Shown piece after piece: positions 26,059 to 36,950 of a DNA stretch of 64,000 nucleotides. The translations under genes were made by a program, and so were the position numbers. This DNA comes from Aureimonas ureilytica DSM 18598 = NBRC 106430 (GTDB lineage: Bacteria > Pseudomonadota > Alphaproteobacteria > Rhizobiales > Rhizobiaceae). The stretch lies in assembly GCF_000382705.1 (NCBI RefSeq), contig NZ_ARQE01000001.1:601551-665550 (forward strand), read 5' to 3'. Each line of letters starts with the position of its first letter. Within the stretch, counting starts at the first letter, position 1. The notes beneath the pieces were generated by a model that ran no database searches, was not told the DNA's origin, and worked only from the letters and a program-made list of their open reading frames with translations.

Positions 26059-26355
26059 TCAGTCGACGCGCACCACCGAGCGCGTCGCCATGTCGACGAT
26101 CACCGGACGACCGTCATAATAGAAATAGCCGAAATCCTTCGTGCCCTCGACCGCGGCGAGCTGCACCTGGGCGGGAACCGAGGCGCCGAGCGTCGGGGCG
26201 AGCCGCATCTTCACGTCCGGCACCGGATGGTCCACGGCATATTGGTGGACGTTCACCGGCGCGGCACCCTGCGCTGAGGCGGCGAGCGGCGCAATGGCGA
26301 GGCCGAGAGCCAGCGCCAGTCCCTGAAGCCGAAACGCGTTCCGTGTCGTGATCAT
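26059..26355 (-). CDS. DUF1236 domain secreted protein
   Basis: The 98-residue protein has a signal peptide (LALALGLAIAPLAASAQG). A short DUF1236 module follows (VPDVKMRLAPTLGASVPAQVQL) and ends FGYFYYDGRPVIVDMATRSVVRVD. Such proteins are periplasmic, common in rhizobia and of unknown role. An AAGGACGAAG site precedes the ATG at 26355. It is divergent from mutS. Confidence 0.85.
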   Translation of the reverse strand: MITTRNAFRLQGLALALGLAIAPLAASAQGAAPVNVHQYAVDHPVPDVKMRLAPTLGASVPAQVQLAAVEGTKDFGYFYYDGRPVIVDMATRSVVRVD

Positions 26356-26688
26356 CTTCGTCCTTCGGTATCTCACGCGGGCGTGAACCCGAGCATCTGT
26401 TTCGCATCGCATCATAAGGGGCCAAACCTTCCCTGCCAACGCGGCGGCGCGCGGAGCGGCCCTTCGATGGATCGAAAAGCGCCTCCGAACCCGTTCGGGA
26501 TCGAGCGGACGCTTTTCCTCGGGCTCCCTTATCGGCCCTGCGCGCTGAACGGCGACTGAACGGGCGGGTTCCCCCATCCCGCGCCCGCGCCCCAGAACGA
26601 GGAGGCGCATTGTGGATTTCGGGCGCAACCCCGCCATCCGAGCCGCCGCGCCTTTCCCTGGCCCGCCGAAAGCCGCTAGTTTGCCGGG
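26356..26688. other. 333-bp divergent intergenic region with a branched hairpin
   Basis: No gene is evident. The region must hold the promoters of DUF1236 and mutS. It contains TTCGAT/ATCGAA (26463-26476). A larger structure at 26475-26516 follows: AAAAGCG pairs with CGCTTTT around an inner CCGAAC/GTTCGG stem. The outer stem ends in four T residues, so it could act as a terminator-like leader on the plus strand. Confidence 0.45.
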
Positions 26689-29466
26689 ATGCTGGACATG
26701 ATCCGACCCGACCCCGCCGCCCGTTCCGCCGACGCCGCCTCCGCCGAGGCCAAGTCGGGGGGCTCCGCCGCGCCCGACGCGAGGGGCGAGGGGGCGGCCG
26801 GCGCGCCGACGCCGATGATGGCTCAGTTCCTGGAGATCAAGTCGCGCCATGCCGACTGCCTCCTTTTCTATCGCATGGGCGATTTCTACGAGCTTTTCTT
26901 CGACGACGCGGTGGAAGCCTCGCGCGCGCTCGGCATCACGCTGACCCGTCGCGGCAAGCACGAGGGCGCCGATATTCCGATGGCGGGCGTGCCGGTCGTC
27001 TCGTCGGACGATTATCTGGAGAAGCTGATCGCGCAAGGCTATCGCGTCGCCGTCTGCGAGCAGGTGGAAGACCCGGCCGAGGCCAAGAAGCGCGGCGCGA
27101 AATCCGTCGTCAAGCGCGAGGTCGTGCGCCTCGTCACACCCGGCACGATCACCGAGGAAACGCTGCTGGAGCCCGGCCGGCCGAACTTCCTCGCAGCGCT
27201 CGCGCGCCTCGGCGGCGAGGGCGGCTCCTTCGCGCTCGGCTGGACCGATCTGTCGACGGGGCAGTTCCGCATCGCGCCCTCGGCCGCGGATCGCATCTTC
27301 GCCGATGTCGTGGCGCTGGAGCCGGCCGAACTCGTCGTGCCCGACACCTTGCGCGAGGACGAGGCCCTGCAGCCGCTTCTACGCCGCCTCGGCCGGCGCG
27401 TGCGCTTCGAGCCGGCCAGCCTCTTCGACGCGGCGACCGCTGCCGAGCGTCTGCAGAGCTTCTTCGAGGTCTCGACGCTGGACGGGTTCGGCGCCTTCGG
27501 CCGGGCCGAACTCTCGGCCGGCGCGGCGCTTCTCTCCTATCTCGAACGCACGCAGCTGAAAGCCCGCCCGCCGCTGGAGCGGCCGGAGCGGGTCGAAGCC
27601 GGCTCCTTCATGGTGATCGACCCCGCGACGCGCGCGAGCCTCGAACTCTCGCGCACCGTGTCGGGCAAGCGGCAGGGCTCGCTTCTCGCCACGATCGACC
27701 GCTGCGTGACGGGCGCGGGCTCGCGGCTTCTGGCGAGCCGCCTCGCCTGGCCGCTGACCGACCCGCAGGCGATCGCCCGCCGGCAGGACAGCGTCGCCGC
27801 GCTTCTGGACGACCCCGAGCTACGCGCCGAACTGCGCGCCGCCCTCAAGGGCATGCCCGACACCGAGCGCGCCCTGTCGCGCCTCGCGCTCGACCGGGGC
27901 GGGCCGCGCGATCTCGGCGCCGTGTCCGAAGGGCTGGAGCGCGCGAGCCTGATCGGCGAGCTTCTCGCCGAGGGCGAGTTCAGCTGGGAGCTGATGGAGG
28001 CGGCCCGCGCCATCTCGGCCCTGCCGCAGGACCTGCGCTTCGCCTTGCGCGCCACGCTGCGCGACGAGCTGCCCTTGCAGCGGCGGGACGGCGGCTTCGT
28101 GCGAGAGGGGGCGAACGCCCAGTTGGACGAGGCGCTGGCGCTGCGCGATCATTCGAGGCAGGTCGTGGCCGATCTCCAGGGGCGCTATTGCTCGGAAACC
28201 GGCGTTCGCTCGCTGAAGATTCGGCACAACAACGTGCTCGGCTATTTCGTGGAAGTGCCCGAAGCCCATGGCGCGGCGCTGCTGGAACAGGGCAGCGGCT
28301 TTTCCCATCGCCAGACGCTCGCCTCCGCCATGCGCTTCACCACGGTGGAACTCTGCGATCTCGAAACGCGCATCGCCCAGAGCGCGGCCGAGGCGCTGCG
28401 CATCGAACTGACCCTGTTCGATCGGATGCGCGGGGAGGTTCTGGCCGCGACGGATGCGCTTCGCGCCGCCTCCGCCGCCCTGGCGCTGATCGACGTGACG
28501 GCTGGGCTCGCCGAACTCGCGCTGTCGGGAAACTGGGTGCGGCCGCTGGTGGATTCCAGCCTCGCCTTCCGCGTCGAATGCGGGCGCCATCCCGTCGTGG
28601 AAGCGGCGCTGAAGGCGTCGGGCGGCGGGCAGTTCGTGGCGAACGACTGCGATCTCTCGCCGCCGGCCGGCACGGGAGCCAAGCGCGAGGCGGGCGTGAT
28701 CTGGCTGATCACCGGGCCGAACATGGGCGGCAAGTCCACCTTCCTGCGCCAGAACGCGCTTGTGGCGGTGCTCGCGCAGATCGGCTCCTTCGTGCCGGCG
28801 ACAAAGGCGCATATCGGCGTGGTGGACCGCCTGTTCAGCCGCGTCGGCGCGTCCGACGATCTGGCCGAGGGGCGCTCGACCTTCATGGTCGAGATGGTGG
28901 AAACCGCCGCGATCCTCAATCAGGCGAGCGAGCGCACGCTGGTGGTGCTCGACGAGATCGGACGCGGCACCGCGACCTATGACGGGCTCTCCATCGCCTT
29001 TGCCGCCGTGGAGCATCTGCATGAGGTGAACCGCTGCCGCGCGCTCTTCGCCACGCATTTCCACGAGATGACGGCGCTCGCCGCGCGGCTGAAGCGCCTC
29101 GCCAACGTCACCGTGCGCGTCAAGGAATGGGAAGGCGAGGTCATCTTCCTGCATGAGGTGACGGCGGGCGTCGCCGACCGCTCCTACGGCATTCAGGTGG
29201 CGCGGCTCGCCGGCCTGCCCCCGGCCGTGTTGGAGCGGGCGCGGCAGGTTCTGACGCAGCTCGAGAAGAGCGAGCAGGGAGAGAAGCGCACGGCCTTCAT
29301 CGACGACCTCCCGCTCTTCGCCGCGCTGAACCGCAAACCGGCCGAGCCGGAAGCGCCTGCCGCCCTGAAGGCGCTCAGCGAAGTGGACCCGGACGCGATG
29401 AGCCCGCGCGAGGCGCTGGACGCGCTCTACCGGCTGAAATCGCTCCTGCCGCGCGCGAAGGCTTAG
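26689..29466 (+). CDS. mutS: DNA mismatch repair protein MutS
   Basis: The 925-residue protein has the mismatch-binding motif [11 protein letters not shown], core lever and clamp domains, Walker [17 protein letters not shown] motif region [20 protein letters not shown] and Walker [16 protein letters not shown]. The C-terminal dimer helix-turn-helix is present ([17 protein letters not shown]). It recognises mismatches after replication and recruits MutL. A roughly 30-residue low-complexity extension precedes the domain, and ATG 26698 is an alternative start without a better site. It heads the rhizobial mutS-glnD-murJ-trpS neighbourhood, here with an SDR gene inserted. Confidence 0.97.
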   Translation: MLDMIRPDPAARSADAASAEAKSGGSAAPDARGEGAAGAPTPMMAQFLEIKSRHADCLLFYRMGDFYELFFDDAVEASRALGITLTRRGKHEGADIPMAGVPVVSSDDYLEKLIAQGYRVAVCEQVEDPAEAKKRGAKSVVKREVVRLVTPGTITEETLLEPGRPNFLAALARLGGEGGSFALGWTDLSTGQFRIAPSAADRIFADVVALEPAELVVPDTLREDEALQPLLRRLGRRVRFEPASLFDAATAAERLQSFFEVSTLDGFGAFGRAELSAGAALLSYLERTQLKARPPLERPERVEAGSFMVIDPATRASLELSRTVSGKRQGSLLATIDRCVTGAGSRLLASRLAWPLTDPQAIARRQDSVAALLDDPELRAELRAALKGMPDTERALSRLALDRGGPRDLGAVSEGLERASLIGELLAEGEFSWELMEAARAISALPQDLRFALRATLRDELPLQRRDGGFVREGANAQLDEALALRDHSRQVVADLQGRYCSETGVRSLKIRHNNVLGYFVEVPEAHGAALLEQGSGFSHRQTLASAMRFTTVELCDLETRIAQSAAEALRIELTLFDRMRGEVLAATDALRAASAALALIDVTAGLAELALSGNWVRPLVDSSLAFRVECGRHPVVEAALKASGGGQFVANDCDLSPPAGTGAKREAGVIWLITGPNMGGKSTFLRQNALVAVLAQIGSFVPATKAHIGVVDRLFSRVGASDDLAEGRSTFMVEMVETAAILNQASERTLVVLDEIGRGTATYDGLSIAFAAVEHLHEVNRCRALFATHFHEMTALAARLKRLANVTVRVKEWEGEVIFLHEVTAGVADRSYGIQVARLAGLPPAVLERARQVLTQLEKSEQGEKRTAFIDDLPLFAALNRKPAEPEAPAALKALSEVDPDAMSPREALDALYRLKSLLPRAKA

Positions 29467-29624
29467 AGTCGGGCTTCGCGGGTCACCCGTAGCCGGCTGA
29501 TCGAACCGATGGCCCGGGCGGCAGCCATGCGGGAACGCATGGGCTTTCGCTTGGCTTCCTTGCGCATGCGCCGTCCCGGCCGGCATCCGCCGCCCCGGCC
29601 GGCAGATGAGAAGGAACAGCCATC

Positions 29625-30470
29625 ATGTCGAACTTCCCCGCCCAGCATCAGACGGAAGAGCCCGGTCGCGAGCACGAGATGAACCCGAGGCCCGATTACG
29701 CGCCGCGCTTTCCCGGCTCCGGCCGCCTGAAGGACAAGGCCGCGATCATCACGGGCGGCGATTCCGGCATCGGCCGCGCCACCGCCGTTCTCTTCGCGCG
29801 CGAGGGCGCCGATGTCGCCATCGTCTATCTGGAAGAGGACCGGGACGCCGAGGAAACCAAGCGCCTGATCGAGGCCGAGGGCCGCAAGGCGCTCTTGATC
29901 CGGGGCGATGTTCGCTCCAAGGGCTTCTGCAAACAGGCCGTCGATAAAGCCGCTGCCGAGTTCGGCAAGCTCGACATTCTCGTCAACAACGCCGCCCATC
30001 AGGAAGAAGCCGAAGACGTCAGGGACATCTCGGAAGAGCAGCTCGCCAAGACCTTCGAGACCAATATCTACGGCTATTTCTACATGACGCAGGCCGCGCT
30101 CGACCATCTGAAGGCGGGCTCGGCGATCGTCAACGTGACCTCGGTCAATTCCTACAAGGGCAACACGACGCTGATCGACTATTCCTCGACCAAGGGCGCC
30201 ATCACCGCCTTCACGCGGTCCATGGCCTCCAACCTCGTGGAAAAGGGCATCCGCGTGAACGGCGTCGCGCCGGGCCCGATCTGGACGCCCTTCATTCCCA
30301 TGTCGATGGACGCCGAGAAGGTCGCGAATTTCGGCAGCCAAGTGCCGATGAAGCGTGCCGGCCAGCCGAACGAAGTGGCCTCCGCGCTTCTCTTCCTCGC
30401 TTCCGAGGACGGGTCCTATTTCACCGGACAGGTCATGCATCCGAACGGCGGCACGATCGTGGGAGCCTGA
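29625..30470 (+). CDS. Short-chain dehydrogenase/reductase, general-stress type
   Basis: The 281-residue SDR is of the YhdF/YgfF-like extended N-terminus group. It starts with about 35 residues before the Rossmann fold (MNPRPDYAPRFPGSGRLKDKAAIITGGDSGIGRATA). It has the dinucleotide motif TGGDSGIG, NNAA, a catalytic serine in NVTSVNSYKG and the YxxxK pair in YSSTKGAITAF. The family is often induced by general stress in Bacillus and rhizobia, with unknown substrate. The coding sequence lies between mutS and glnD and probably has its own promoter in the 158-bp gap, but none is convincing. Confidence 0.92.
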   Translation: MSNFPAQHQTEEPGREHEMNPRPDYAPRFPGSGRLKDKAAIITGGDSGIGRATAVLFAREGADVAIVYLEEDRDAEETKRLIEAEGRKALLIRGDVRSKGFCKQAVDKAAAEFGKLDILVNNAAHQEEAEDVRDISEEQLAKTFETNIYGYFYMTQAALDHLKAGSAIVNVTSVNSYKGNTTLIDYSSTKGAITAFTRSMASNLVEKGIRVNGVAPGPIWTPFIPMSMDAEKVANFGSQVPMKRAGQPNEVASALLFLASEDGSYFTGQVMHPNGGTIVGA

Positions 30471-30538
30471 GGGCATCGGAGCCTGACACGGTCCCGCTCG
30501 CGGCGGGACGGGAGGGGGCGCGGTCTGGCCTTAAGCTT

Positions 30539-30565
30539 TTGACATGTCGGGAAATGCACTATAGC
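30539..30565 (+). promoter_or_regulatory. Possible promoter for glnD
   Basis: TTGACA (30539-30544) is a perfect -35. TATAGC (30560-30565) is a plausible -10, but the spacer of 15 is short. It ends 28 bases before the glnD ATG. Confidence 0.4.
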
Positions 30566-30593
30566 GCGAACCACCCGACGAGAAGGCAGAAGC

Positions 30594-33476
30594 ATGACCG
30601 CGCATCCGATCCTGTCCAGTCGCGACCGGCCGAGCCGGTCGGCCTCCGCCCGGCAGGTCGCCTCGTCCGCCGATGACCTTCGCCTCGACGAGATCGTGGA
30701 TGTCGCGGGCTTGCGCGCCGCGCTCGCCCGGATCGGCTCCAGCGAGAGCGGGCCGGGCAGTCTCGAGGCGCGGGCCGAGGTTCTCACCGTTCTGAAGCGC
30801 GTCAATGCCGAAGGGCGCAAGGCCGCCGAGCGCCTCCTGTTCGAGGATGGCGGCGGCCTCCTGTGCGCCGCGCGCATCTCGCATCTGCAGGACGAGCTGA
30901 TCCGCGCCGTCCACGATTTCGCCCACCATTACATCTTCGGCACGCCCAACCCGTCCTCGGGCGAGCGCATGGCGATCTGCGCCGTCGGCGGCTACGGGCG
31001 CGGCACGCTGGGACCGGGCTCCGACATCGATCTCCTGTTTCTCCTGCCCTACAAGCAGACCGCGCTTTGCGAGCAGGTCGCCGAATATCTCCTTTATCTC
31101 CTGTGGGACCTCGGCCTGAAGGTCGGCCACGCGACGCGCTCGGTCGAGGATTGCGTGCGTCTCTCGGCCGAGGATTTCACGATCCGCACGGCGCTTCTGG
31201 AGCGCCGCCTCGTCTGCGGCGACACGGCCTTGTTCGAGGATCTCGGCCGGCGGTTCGACACGGAGGTGACGGAAGGCAACGGGCGCGCCTTCATCGCCGC
31301 CAAGCTCGCCGAGCGCGACGCGCGCCACCGCAAGACCGGCGACACGCGCTATCTGGTCGAGCCCAACGTGAAGGAAGGCAAGGGCGGGCTTCGCGACCTT
31401 CACACGCTGTTCTGGATCGCCAAGGATCATTACCGCGTCAACACGCGCGAGGAACTCGTGGCGGTCGGCATCTTCTCGCGGCGCGAGGCGCGCCTGTTCG
31501 AGAAGGCCGAGGATTTCCTCTGGGCCGTGCGCTGCCACATGCATTTCATGACCGGCAAGCCGGAAGAGCGCCTGTCCTTCGACCTCCAGCGCGAGATCGC
31601 CGCGCGCCTCGGCTACAACACCCATCCGGGCCTCACGGATGTCGAGCGCTTCATGAAGCACTACTTCCTGATCGCGAAGGACGTGGGCGATCTCACCGGC
31701 ATTTTCTGCGCCGCGCTGGAAGAGGAAAACGCCAAGGACGCGCCGGGCCTGCGCGGTCTCATGCGCTCGTTCCGCCGCCGCTCGCGCCAGATTCCCGGCA
31801 CGCTCGCCTTCCGCGCCGACAATGGCCGCATCACCGTGTCGGACCGCAACGTCTTCACCGACGACCCGTTGAACCTCCTGCGCCTGTTCAAGCTCGCCGC
31901 CGTCCACCAGCTGGAATACCACCCGGACGCCTTAAAGCTCGTGCGCCGCTCCCTGCGCCTCGTGGACGCCGCGCTTCGCGCCAATCCGGAGGCCAACAGC
32001 CTTTTTCTCGACGTCCTGACGGATCGCAACAATCCCGAACTGCATCTGCGGCGGATGAACGAGGCGGGCCTTCTCGGCCGCTTCATCCCCGACTTCGGCA
32101 AGATCGTGTCGATGATGCAGTTCAACATGTACCATTCCTACACGGTGGACGAGCACCTGCTTCGCACCGTCGCCTGCATGTCGCGGCTCGAACATGGCGA
32201 GCTCGCGAGCGAACTGCCGATGACGAGCGGCTTCGTGGAGACGATCCGCGACCGCGTGCCGCTCTATGTGGCGCTGCTCCTGCACGACATCGCCAAGGGC
32301 CGGCCGGAGGACCATTCGGTCGCCGGCGCCGCGATCGCCGAGGAGCTGTGCCCGCGCTTCGGCCTCGACGAGCGCGAGACCGAACTCGTCGCCTGGCTGG
32401 TGCATGAGCATCTCGTGCTCTCGATGACCGCGCAGCAGCGCGACCTGACCGACCGCAAGACGATCCGCGACTTCGCCGAGCGGGTGCAGACGCTGGACCG
32501 GCTGAAGCTCCTCACCATCCTCACCGTCTGCGACATCCGCGCCGTCGGCCCCGGCGTCTGGAACAACTGGAAGGGCCAGCTCATCCGCACGCTCTACGCG
32601 GAAACCGAGCTGCTTCTGACGGGCGGCTATTCCGAATCCTCGCGCCGCCAGCGCGCCGACTTCGCCCGGCGCGAACTGTCCGAGCGCCTGAAGTCCTGGC
32701 CGGAGGGGCGCCGCGCGGCCCGCGTCGACCAGCACTACGACAATTACATGCTGACCGTGCCGCTGGACGATCAGGTGCGCCATGCCGAGTTCATCGACGC
32801 GGCCGACGAAAAGGGCCAGAGCCTCGCGACCGTCGCGCGCACCGACAAGTTCCGGGGCGTCACCGAGATCACGGTTCTGGCGCCCGACCATCCGCGCCTC
32901 CTGTCCTTGATCGCGGGCTCGTGCGCTGCGGCCGGCGCCAATATCGCCGACGCGCAGATCTTCACCATGACCGATGGGCGGGCGCTCGACATCGTCACCA
33001 TTACCCGCGACTTCGCTGAGGATGCCGACGAGCTGCGCCGCGCCGAGCGCATCGCCAGGACGGTGGAGGCGCTGCTCGGTGGGCGCGAGGCGATCCCGGC
33101 GCTGCTCGCGCGCCGCCGCCCGACGCGCTCCACCCAGTCCTTCGCGGTCGCGCCCCGCGTCGAGGTGCGCAACGACCTGTCGAACCGCCTCACCGTCGTC
33201 GAGGTCGAGGGGCTGGACCGGCCGGGGCTTCTCGCCGATCTCACCGGCGCGATCTCCGATCTCTCGCTCGACATCCGCTCCGCCCACATCACCACGTTCG
33301 GCGAAAAGGTGGTGGACGTCTTCTACGTCTCCGACCTCCTCGGCCTGAAGATCATCGGCGAGGGCCGGGCCGAGCGCATCCGCCGCCGGCTTCTCGCCGT
33401 CTTCGACAGCCCGGAGGGCGAACTCTCCTCCGCCACCGCCAAACCCTCGCCGGTCGCCTTCGGAATCGTCTCTTGA
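30594..33476 (+). CDS. glnD: Protein-PII uridylyltransferase/uridylyl-removing enzyme
   Basis: The 960-residue bifunctional nitrogen sensor has four parts: a nucleotidyltransferase domain (VGGYGRGTLGPGSDIDLLFLL), the GlnD linker, an HD domain for de-uridylylation (LLLHDIAKGRPEDHSVAG), and two C-terminal ACT domains that bind glutamine (TEITVLAPDHPRLLSLIAG and VEVEGLDRPGLLADLTGAIS). It uridylylates PII under nitrogen limitation and removes UMP when glutamine is high. AGAAGGCAG precedes the ATG. The end overlaps murJ by 4 bp (TTGA). rpoN and ptsN lie in the same window. Confidence 0.97.
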   Translation: MTAHPILSSRDRPSRSASARQVASSADDLRLDEIVDVAGLRAALARIGSSESGPGSLEARAEVLTVLKRVNAEGRKAAERLLFEDGGGLLCAARISHLQDELIRAVHDFAHHYIFGTPNPSSGERMAICAVGGYGRGTLGPGSDIDLLFLLPYKQTALCEQVAEYLLYLLWDLGLKVGHATRSVEDCVRLSAEDFTIRTALLERRLVCGDTALFEDLGRRFDTEVTEGNGRAFIAAKLAERDARHRKTGDTRYLVEPNVKEGKGGLRDLHTLFWIAKDHYRVNTREELVAVGIFSRREARLFEKAEDFLWAVRCHMHFMTGKPEERLSFDLQREIAARLGYNTHPGLTDVERFMKHYFLIAKDVGDLTGIFCAALEEENAKDAPGLRGLMRSFRRRSRQIPGTLAFRADNGRITVSDRNVFTDDPLNLLRLFKLAAVHQLEYHPDALKLVRRSLRLVDAALRANPEANSLFLDVLTDRNNPELHLRRMNEAGLLGRFIPDFGKIVSMMQFNMYHSYTVDEHLLRTVACMSRLEHGELASELPMTSGFVETIRDRVPLYVALLLHDIAKGRPEDHSVAGAAIAEELCPRFGLDERETELVAWLVHEHLVLSMTAQQRDLTDRKTIRDFAERVQTLDRLKLLTILTVCDIRAVGPGVWNNWKGQLIRTLYAETELLLTGGYSESSRRQRADFARRELSERLKSWPEGRRAARVDQHYDNYMLTVPLDDQVRHAEFIDAADEKGQSLATVARTDKFRGVTEITVLAPDHPRLLSLIAGSCAAAGANIADAQIFTMTDGRALDIVTITRDFAEDADELRRAERIARTVEALLGGREAIPALLARRRPTRSTQSFAVAPRVEVRNDLSNRLTVVEVEGLDRPGLLADLTGAISDLSLDIRSAHITTFGEKVVDVFYVSDLLGLKIIGEGRAERIRRRLLAVFDSPEGELSSATAKPSPVAFGIVS

Positions 33477-35086
33477 GCCTTTTGAAGAAGTTCGCCACGG
33501 TCGGTGGCGCGACGCTGGTTTCCCGCGTCTTCGGTTTCACGCGCGAGATGATGATGGCCTCGGCGCTCGGCGTCGGGCCGGTCGCGGATGCGTTCAATCT
33601 CGCCTTCCGCTTTCCCAACCTGTTCCGCCGCCTGTTTGCGGAAGGGGCCTTCAACGCCGCCTTCATTCCGCTCTTCGCCCGCTCGCTGGAGGAGGAGGGC
33701 GAGGACGGCGCCAAGCGCTTCGCGACCGAGATCTTCTCGACGCTCTTCATCGTGCTCCTCGTCGTCACCGTCGCGGCCATGGTCTTCATGCCCGCGCTGG
33801 TGAAGACGATCATCGCGCCGGGTCTCGCCGCCTGCATCGACGATCCGCAGACGCTCGGCCAGCAGCTCTCCTGCGAGGATCGCTACGCGATCACGGTCGC
33901 CTTCTCGCGCATCATGTTCCCCTATCTCGCCTGCATGTCGCTGATGGCGATGGTATCGGGCATTCTGAACGCCTTCCGTCGCTTCTTCGCCGCCGCCGCC
34001 GCGCCGACCCTCCTCAACTTCGTGCTGATCGGCGTTCTCGCCTGGTGCTGGTGGGAAGGGGCAAGCCAGCAGACGATCGGCTTCCTGATGAGCTGGGGCG
34101 TCCTGCTTGCCGGCGTCGCGCAGCTTCTGATGGTGACGATCGCCATGCGCATGGCCGGCTTTTCCGTGGCGCTGCAGCGCCCGCGCTGGACGCCCGCGCT
34201 CAAGCGCCTTCTGATCCTCGCCGGCCCGGCCGCGCTGATCGGCGGCATCACCCAGATCAACCTCTTCGTCGGCCAGGCCATCGCCTCCTACCAGCCGGGC
34301 GCGGTGTCGATCCTGACCTATGCCGACCGGCCCTATCAGCTGCCGCTCGGCATGGTGGGCGTCGCCATCGGCGTCGTGCTCCTGCCCGAACTCGCCCGCG
34401 CGCTGAAGGCGGGCCGCATCGAGGAAGCCCAGCACACGCAGAACCGCTCGCTGGAATTCGCGCTCTTCCTCACCGTTCCGGCGGCGGTCGCGCTCTTCAT
34501 CATGCCCGAGCCGATCATCCGCCTGATCTATGAGCGCGGCGCCTTCCTGCCCGAGACGACCCATCAGGTCGCCGCCGTGCTCGGCCTCTACGCCCTCGGC
34601 CTGCCGGCCTTCGTGCTGATCAAGGTCTTCTCGCCCGGCTATTTCGCGCGCGAGAACACGCGCGTTCCGATGATCGTGACGGGCGTTTCGGCGCTCGCCA
34701 ACACGATCCTCTCCTTCGGGCTCTTCTGGTTCTATGCCGAACAGGGGATCGCGCTCGCCACCACGCTGGCCGGCTGGCTCAACGCCTGGCTCCTGTTCGA
34801 GGGCCTGCGCCGCCAGGGCCTCTGGCAGGTCGACATGGCGCTGGTGAAGCGCTCCGCGCTCGTCGTCCTGTCGGCCGGCGCGATGGGCGCCGTGGTCTGG
34901 TTCCTGATGAACCGCCTCTCGCCCTATCTCGCGAGCGGCGTCGGCGCGCATGTCCAGGGTCTCGCGATCCTCGCGATCGTGGCCGCCGCCATGGCCGTTT
35001 ATTTCGGTCTCGCGCTCGCCACGGGCGCGGCGGACCGCTCCATGGTGCGCAATCTCCTGAAGGGCCGGCGCTCCAAGCGAGGCTGA
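33473..35086 (+). CDS. murJ: Lipid II flippase MurJ (MviN)
   Basis: The 537-residue protein has about 14 membrane segments. The MATE-like MviN motifs are present: VSRVFGFTREMMMASALG, ADAFNLAFRFPNLFRRLFAEGAFNAAFIPLF, PYLACMSLMAMVSGILNAF and YADRPYQLPLGMVGVAIG. It flips lipid II for peptidoglycan assembly. The start is TTG, overlapping the glnD stop, which suggests coupled translation. The C-terminus is strongly basic (KGRRSKRG). Its order after glnD and before trpS is typical. Confidence 0.96.
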   Translation: MSLLKKFATVGGATLVSRVFGFTREMMMASALGVGPVADAFNLAFRFPNLFRRLFAEGAFNAAFIPLFARSLEEEGEDGAKRFATEIFSTLFIVLLVVTVAAMVFMPALVKTIIAPGLAACIDDPQTLGQQLSCEDRYAITVAFSRIMFPYLACMSLMAMVSGILNAFRRFFAAAAAPTLLNFVLIGVLAWCWWEGASQQTIGFLMSWGVLLAGVAQLLMVTIAMRMAGFSVALQRPRWTPALKRLLILAGPAALIGGITQINLFVGQAIASYQPGAVSILTYADRPYQLPLGMVGVAIGVVLLPELARALKAGRIEEAQHTQNRSLEFALFLTVPAAVALFIMPEPIIRLIYERGAFLPETTHQVAAVLGLYALGLPAFVLIKVFSPGYFARENTRVPMIVTGVSALANTILSFGLFWFYAEQGIALATTLAGWLNAWLLFEGLRRQGLWQVDMALVKRSALVVLSAGAMGAVVWFLMNRLSPYLASGVGAHVQGLAILAIVAAAMAVYFGLALATGAADRSMVRNLLKGRRSKRG

Positions 35087-35102
35087 GCGCCGGCGCCTTT
35101 CC

Positions 35103-35636
35103 TCAATCGCGCAGGTCGGCGGGGACCTGCCCGCCATTCTCGGCGAGCTTCCGCATGACCGCCTTGTGCAGCCACGTGTTCATGGTCGCCGAGTCGCCTG
35201 TGTCGCCCGTGTAGTGCAGCTCTTCGGCCAGTTCCTTGCGGGCCGACAGGCTCGAGTCGAGATCGAGCAGCTTCAGGAGATCGACGATCGAGCGGCGCCA
35301 GTCGAGCGGCTGGCCGGCGCTCCTGGCCTTGGCCTCCAGAATGGCCGCGACATCGACCGGCTGGCTCGGCTGGGCCGGCGCGCTCGCCCCCGCTCCGCCC
35401 GCGGGCGCGGCGGCGGAAGCGTTGGGCGCGGCGGGAGCCGGCGCCGGCGCCTGAGGCGCGGCGGGTGCGGCGGCCGGCGCGCCACCGGCCGAGGCCGAGG
35501 CGCCGCCCGCCGGAGCACCACCAGCCGGAGCGCCGCCAGCGGAGCCGGGCGCGGGTGCCTGAGCGGTCTGCGGCGCGGGCTCGGCCGCCTCGGCGCTGCC
35601 GAAGATCTTGTCCCGGATTCGGTCGAAAAAGCCCAT
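35103..35636 (-). CDS. DUF3597 domain protein
   Basis: The 177-residue protein starts [14 protein letters not shown] 60-residue low-complexity Ala/Pro/Gly linker with repeated GGAPAGG-like units follows. The C-terminal DUF3597 domain carries [47 protein letters not shown] and [21 protein letters not shown]. The function of DUF3597 is unknown. It lies between murJ and trpS, on the opposite strand, and is convergent with murJ. The linker is typical of proteins that place a small domain away from an anchor; no membrane segment is seen. Confidence 0.85.
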   Translation of the reverse strand: MGFFDRIRDKIFGSAEAAEPAPQTAQAPAPGSAGGAPAGGAPAGGASASAGGAPAAAPAAPQAPAPAPAAPNASAAAPAGGAGASAPAQPSQPVDVAAILEAKARSAGQPLDWRRSIVDLLKLLDLDSSLSARKELAEELHYTGDTGDSATMNTWLHKAVMRKLAENGGQVPADLRD

Positions 35637-35865
35637 CTCGTCTCTCCTTCTGGCGGCGCCAAGCGCGCTGTCCCGGCGCGGTCCCTTCGAAAGACGATCT
35701 GGCAGCCTTAGGTTCCGAGGCGCGAGGGCGGGGAAGCCGTGGGAGCGAGGCGGGGGAAGCGGGGCGGGCTCGCCGCCAAGCCCGCTTGCGGCGCGGGCTC
35801 GGCTTCGCCATAAGCGCGCCAACCGGCGTTCGTCTCCGGGCCCGCCGCTTTCGGAGTTTCCCCCC

Positions 35866-36930
35866 ATGGCCGATTTCAAGCCTCTCGTCTTTTCCGGCAT
35901 CCAGCCGACCGGCAATCTCCATCTCGGGAACTATCTCGGCGCCATCCAGAAGTTCGTCGCCCTTCAGGCCACGCAGGACTGCATCTTCTGCGTCGTGGAC
36001 CTCCACGCCCTGACCGCGCAGCTCGTGCAGGACGACCTCGCCCAGCAGACGCGCGAGATCGCCGCCGCCTATCTCGCCGCCGGCATCGACCCCAAGCGCC
36101 ATATCGTCTTCAACCAGTCCGCCGTGTCCGGCCATGCCGAACTCGCCTGGGTCTTCAACTGCGTCGCCCGCATCGGCTGGATGGAGCGCATGACCCAGTT
36201 CAAGGACAAGGCCGGCAAGGACCGCGAGCGCGCCTCGCTCGGCCTTCTCGCCTATCCGAGCCTCATGGCCGCCGACATCCTTCTCTACCGCGCGACGCAC
36301 GTGCCCGTCGGCGACGACCAGAAGCAGCATCTCGAACTCACCCGCGACATCGCGACCAAGTTCAACCACGACTTCTCCGCCCGCATCGAGGCCAAGGGTC
36401 TCGGCGTGCCCATGGCCATGGGCGAGGAAACCGTGAACGGCTACTTCCCGCTCGCCGAACCCCTGATCGAAGGGCCGGCGACGCGCGTCATGAGCCTCAA
36501 GGACGGCTCCAAGAAAATGTCGAAGTCGGACCCGTCCGACCTCTCGCGCATCAACCTCACCGACGACGACGAGACCATCGCCAAGAAAATCCGCAAGGCC
36601 AAGACCGACCCGGACGCGCTGCCCTCCGAACCCGCCGGCCTCACTGGGCGGCCCGAGGCCGACAATCTCGTTGGCATCTACGCCGCCCTCTCCGAGCGCT
36701 CCAAGGCCGATATCCTGACCGAATTCGGCGGGCGGCCCTTCTCGGAGTTCAAGCCGGCCCTCGCCGACCTCGCCGTCGAAAAGCTCGCGCCCATCGCCGG
36801 CGAAATGCGCCGCGTCCTCTCGGACCCCGCCGAAATCGACCGCACCCTCCAGGACGGCGCCGAGCGCGCCCGCGCCCTCGCGGACCGGACGCTCGCCGAC
36901 GTCAAGTCCATCCTCGGTCTCATGGGCTGA
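35866..36930 (+). CDS. trpS: Tryptophan--tRNA ligase
   Basis: The 354-residue class I synthetase charges tRNA-Trp. It has the HIGH-equivalent [11 protein letters not shown], the KMSKS motif KKMSKSD and [28 protein letters not shown] is typical of TrpRS. The C-terminal tRNA-binding helix region is complete. ATG 35866 is right for the family. It is followed within 25 bp by a dense cluster of palindromes, which probably ends its transcript. Confidence 0.97.
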   Translation: MADFKPLVFSGIQPTGNLHLGNYLGAIQKFVALQATQDCIFCVVDLHALTAQLVQDDLAQQTREIAAAYLAAGIDPKRHIVFNQSAVSGHAELAWVFNCVARIGWMERMTQFKDKAGKDRERASLGLLAYPSLMAADILLYRATHVPVGDDQKQHLELTRDIATKFNHDFSARIEAKGLGVPMAMGEETVNGYFPLAEPLIEGPATRVMSLKDGSKKMSKSDPSDLSRINLTDDDETIAKKIRKAKTDPDALPSEPAGLTGRPEADNLVGIYAALSERSKADILTEFGGRPFSEFKPALADLAVEKLAPIAGEMRRVLSDPAEIDRTLQDGAERARALADRTLADVKSILGLMG

Positions 36931-36950
36931 GGGTGGACGCGGGGGTTCGG

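Noticed and set aside
27820-29586. 588-codon minus-strand open frame
   Set aside because: Antisense to mutS; no family features.
33323-35137. 604-codon minus-strand open frame rich in Glu, Arg and Asp
   Set aside because: Antisense to murJ; the composition is a by-product of a membrane protein read backwards.
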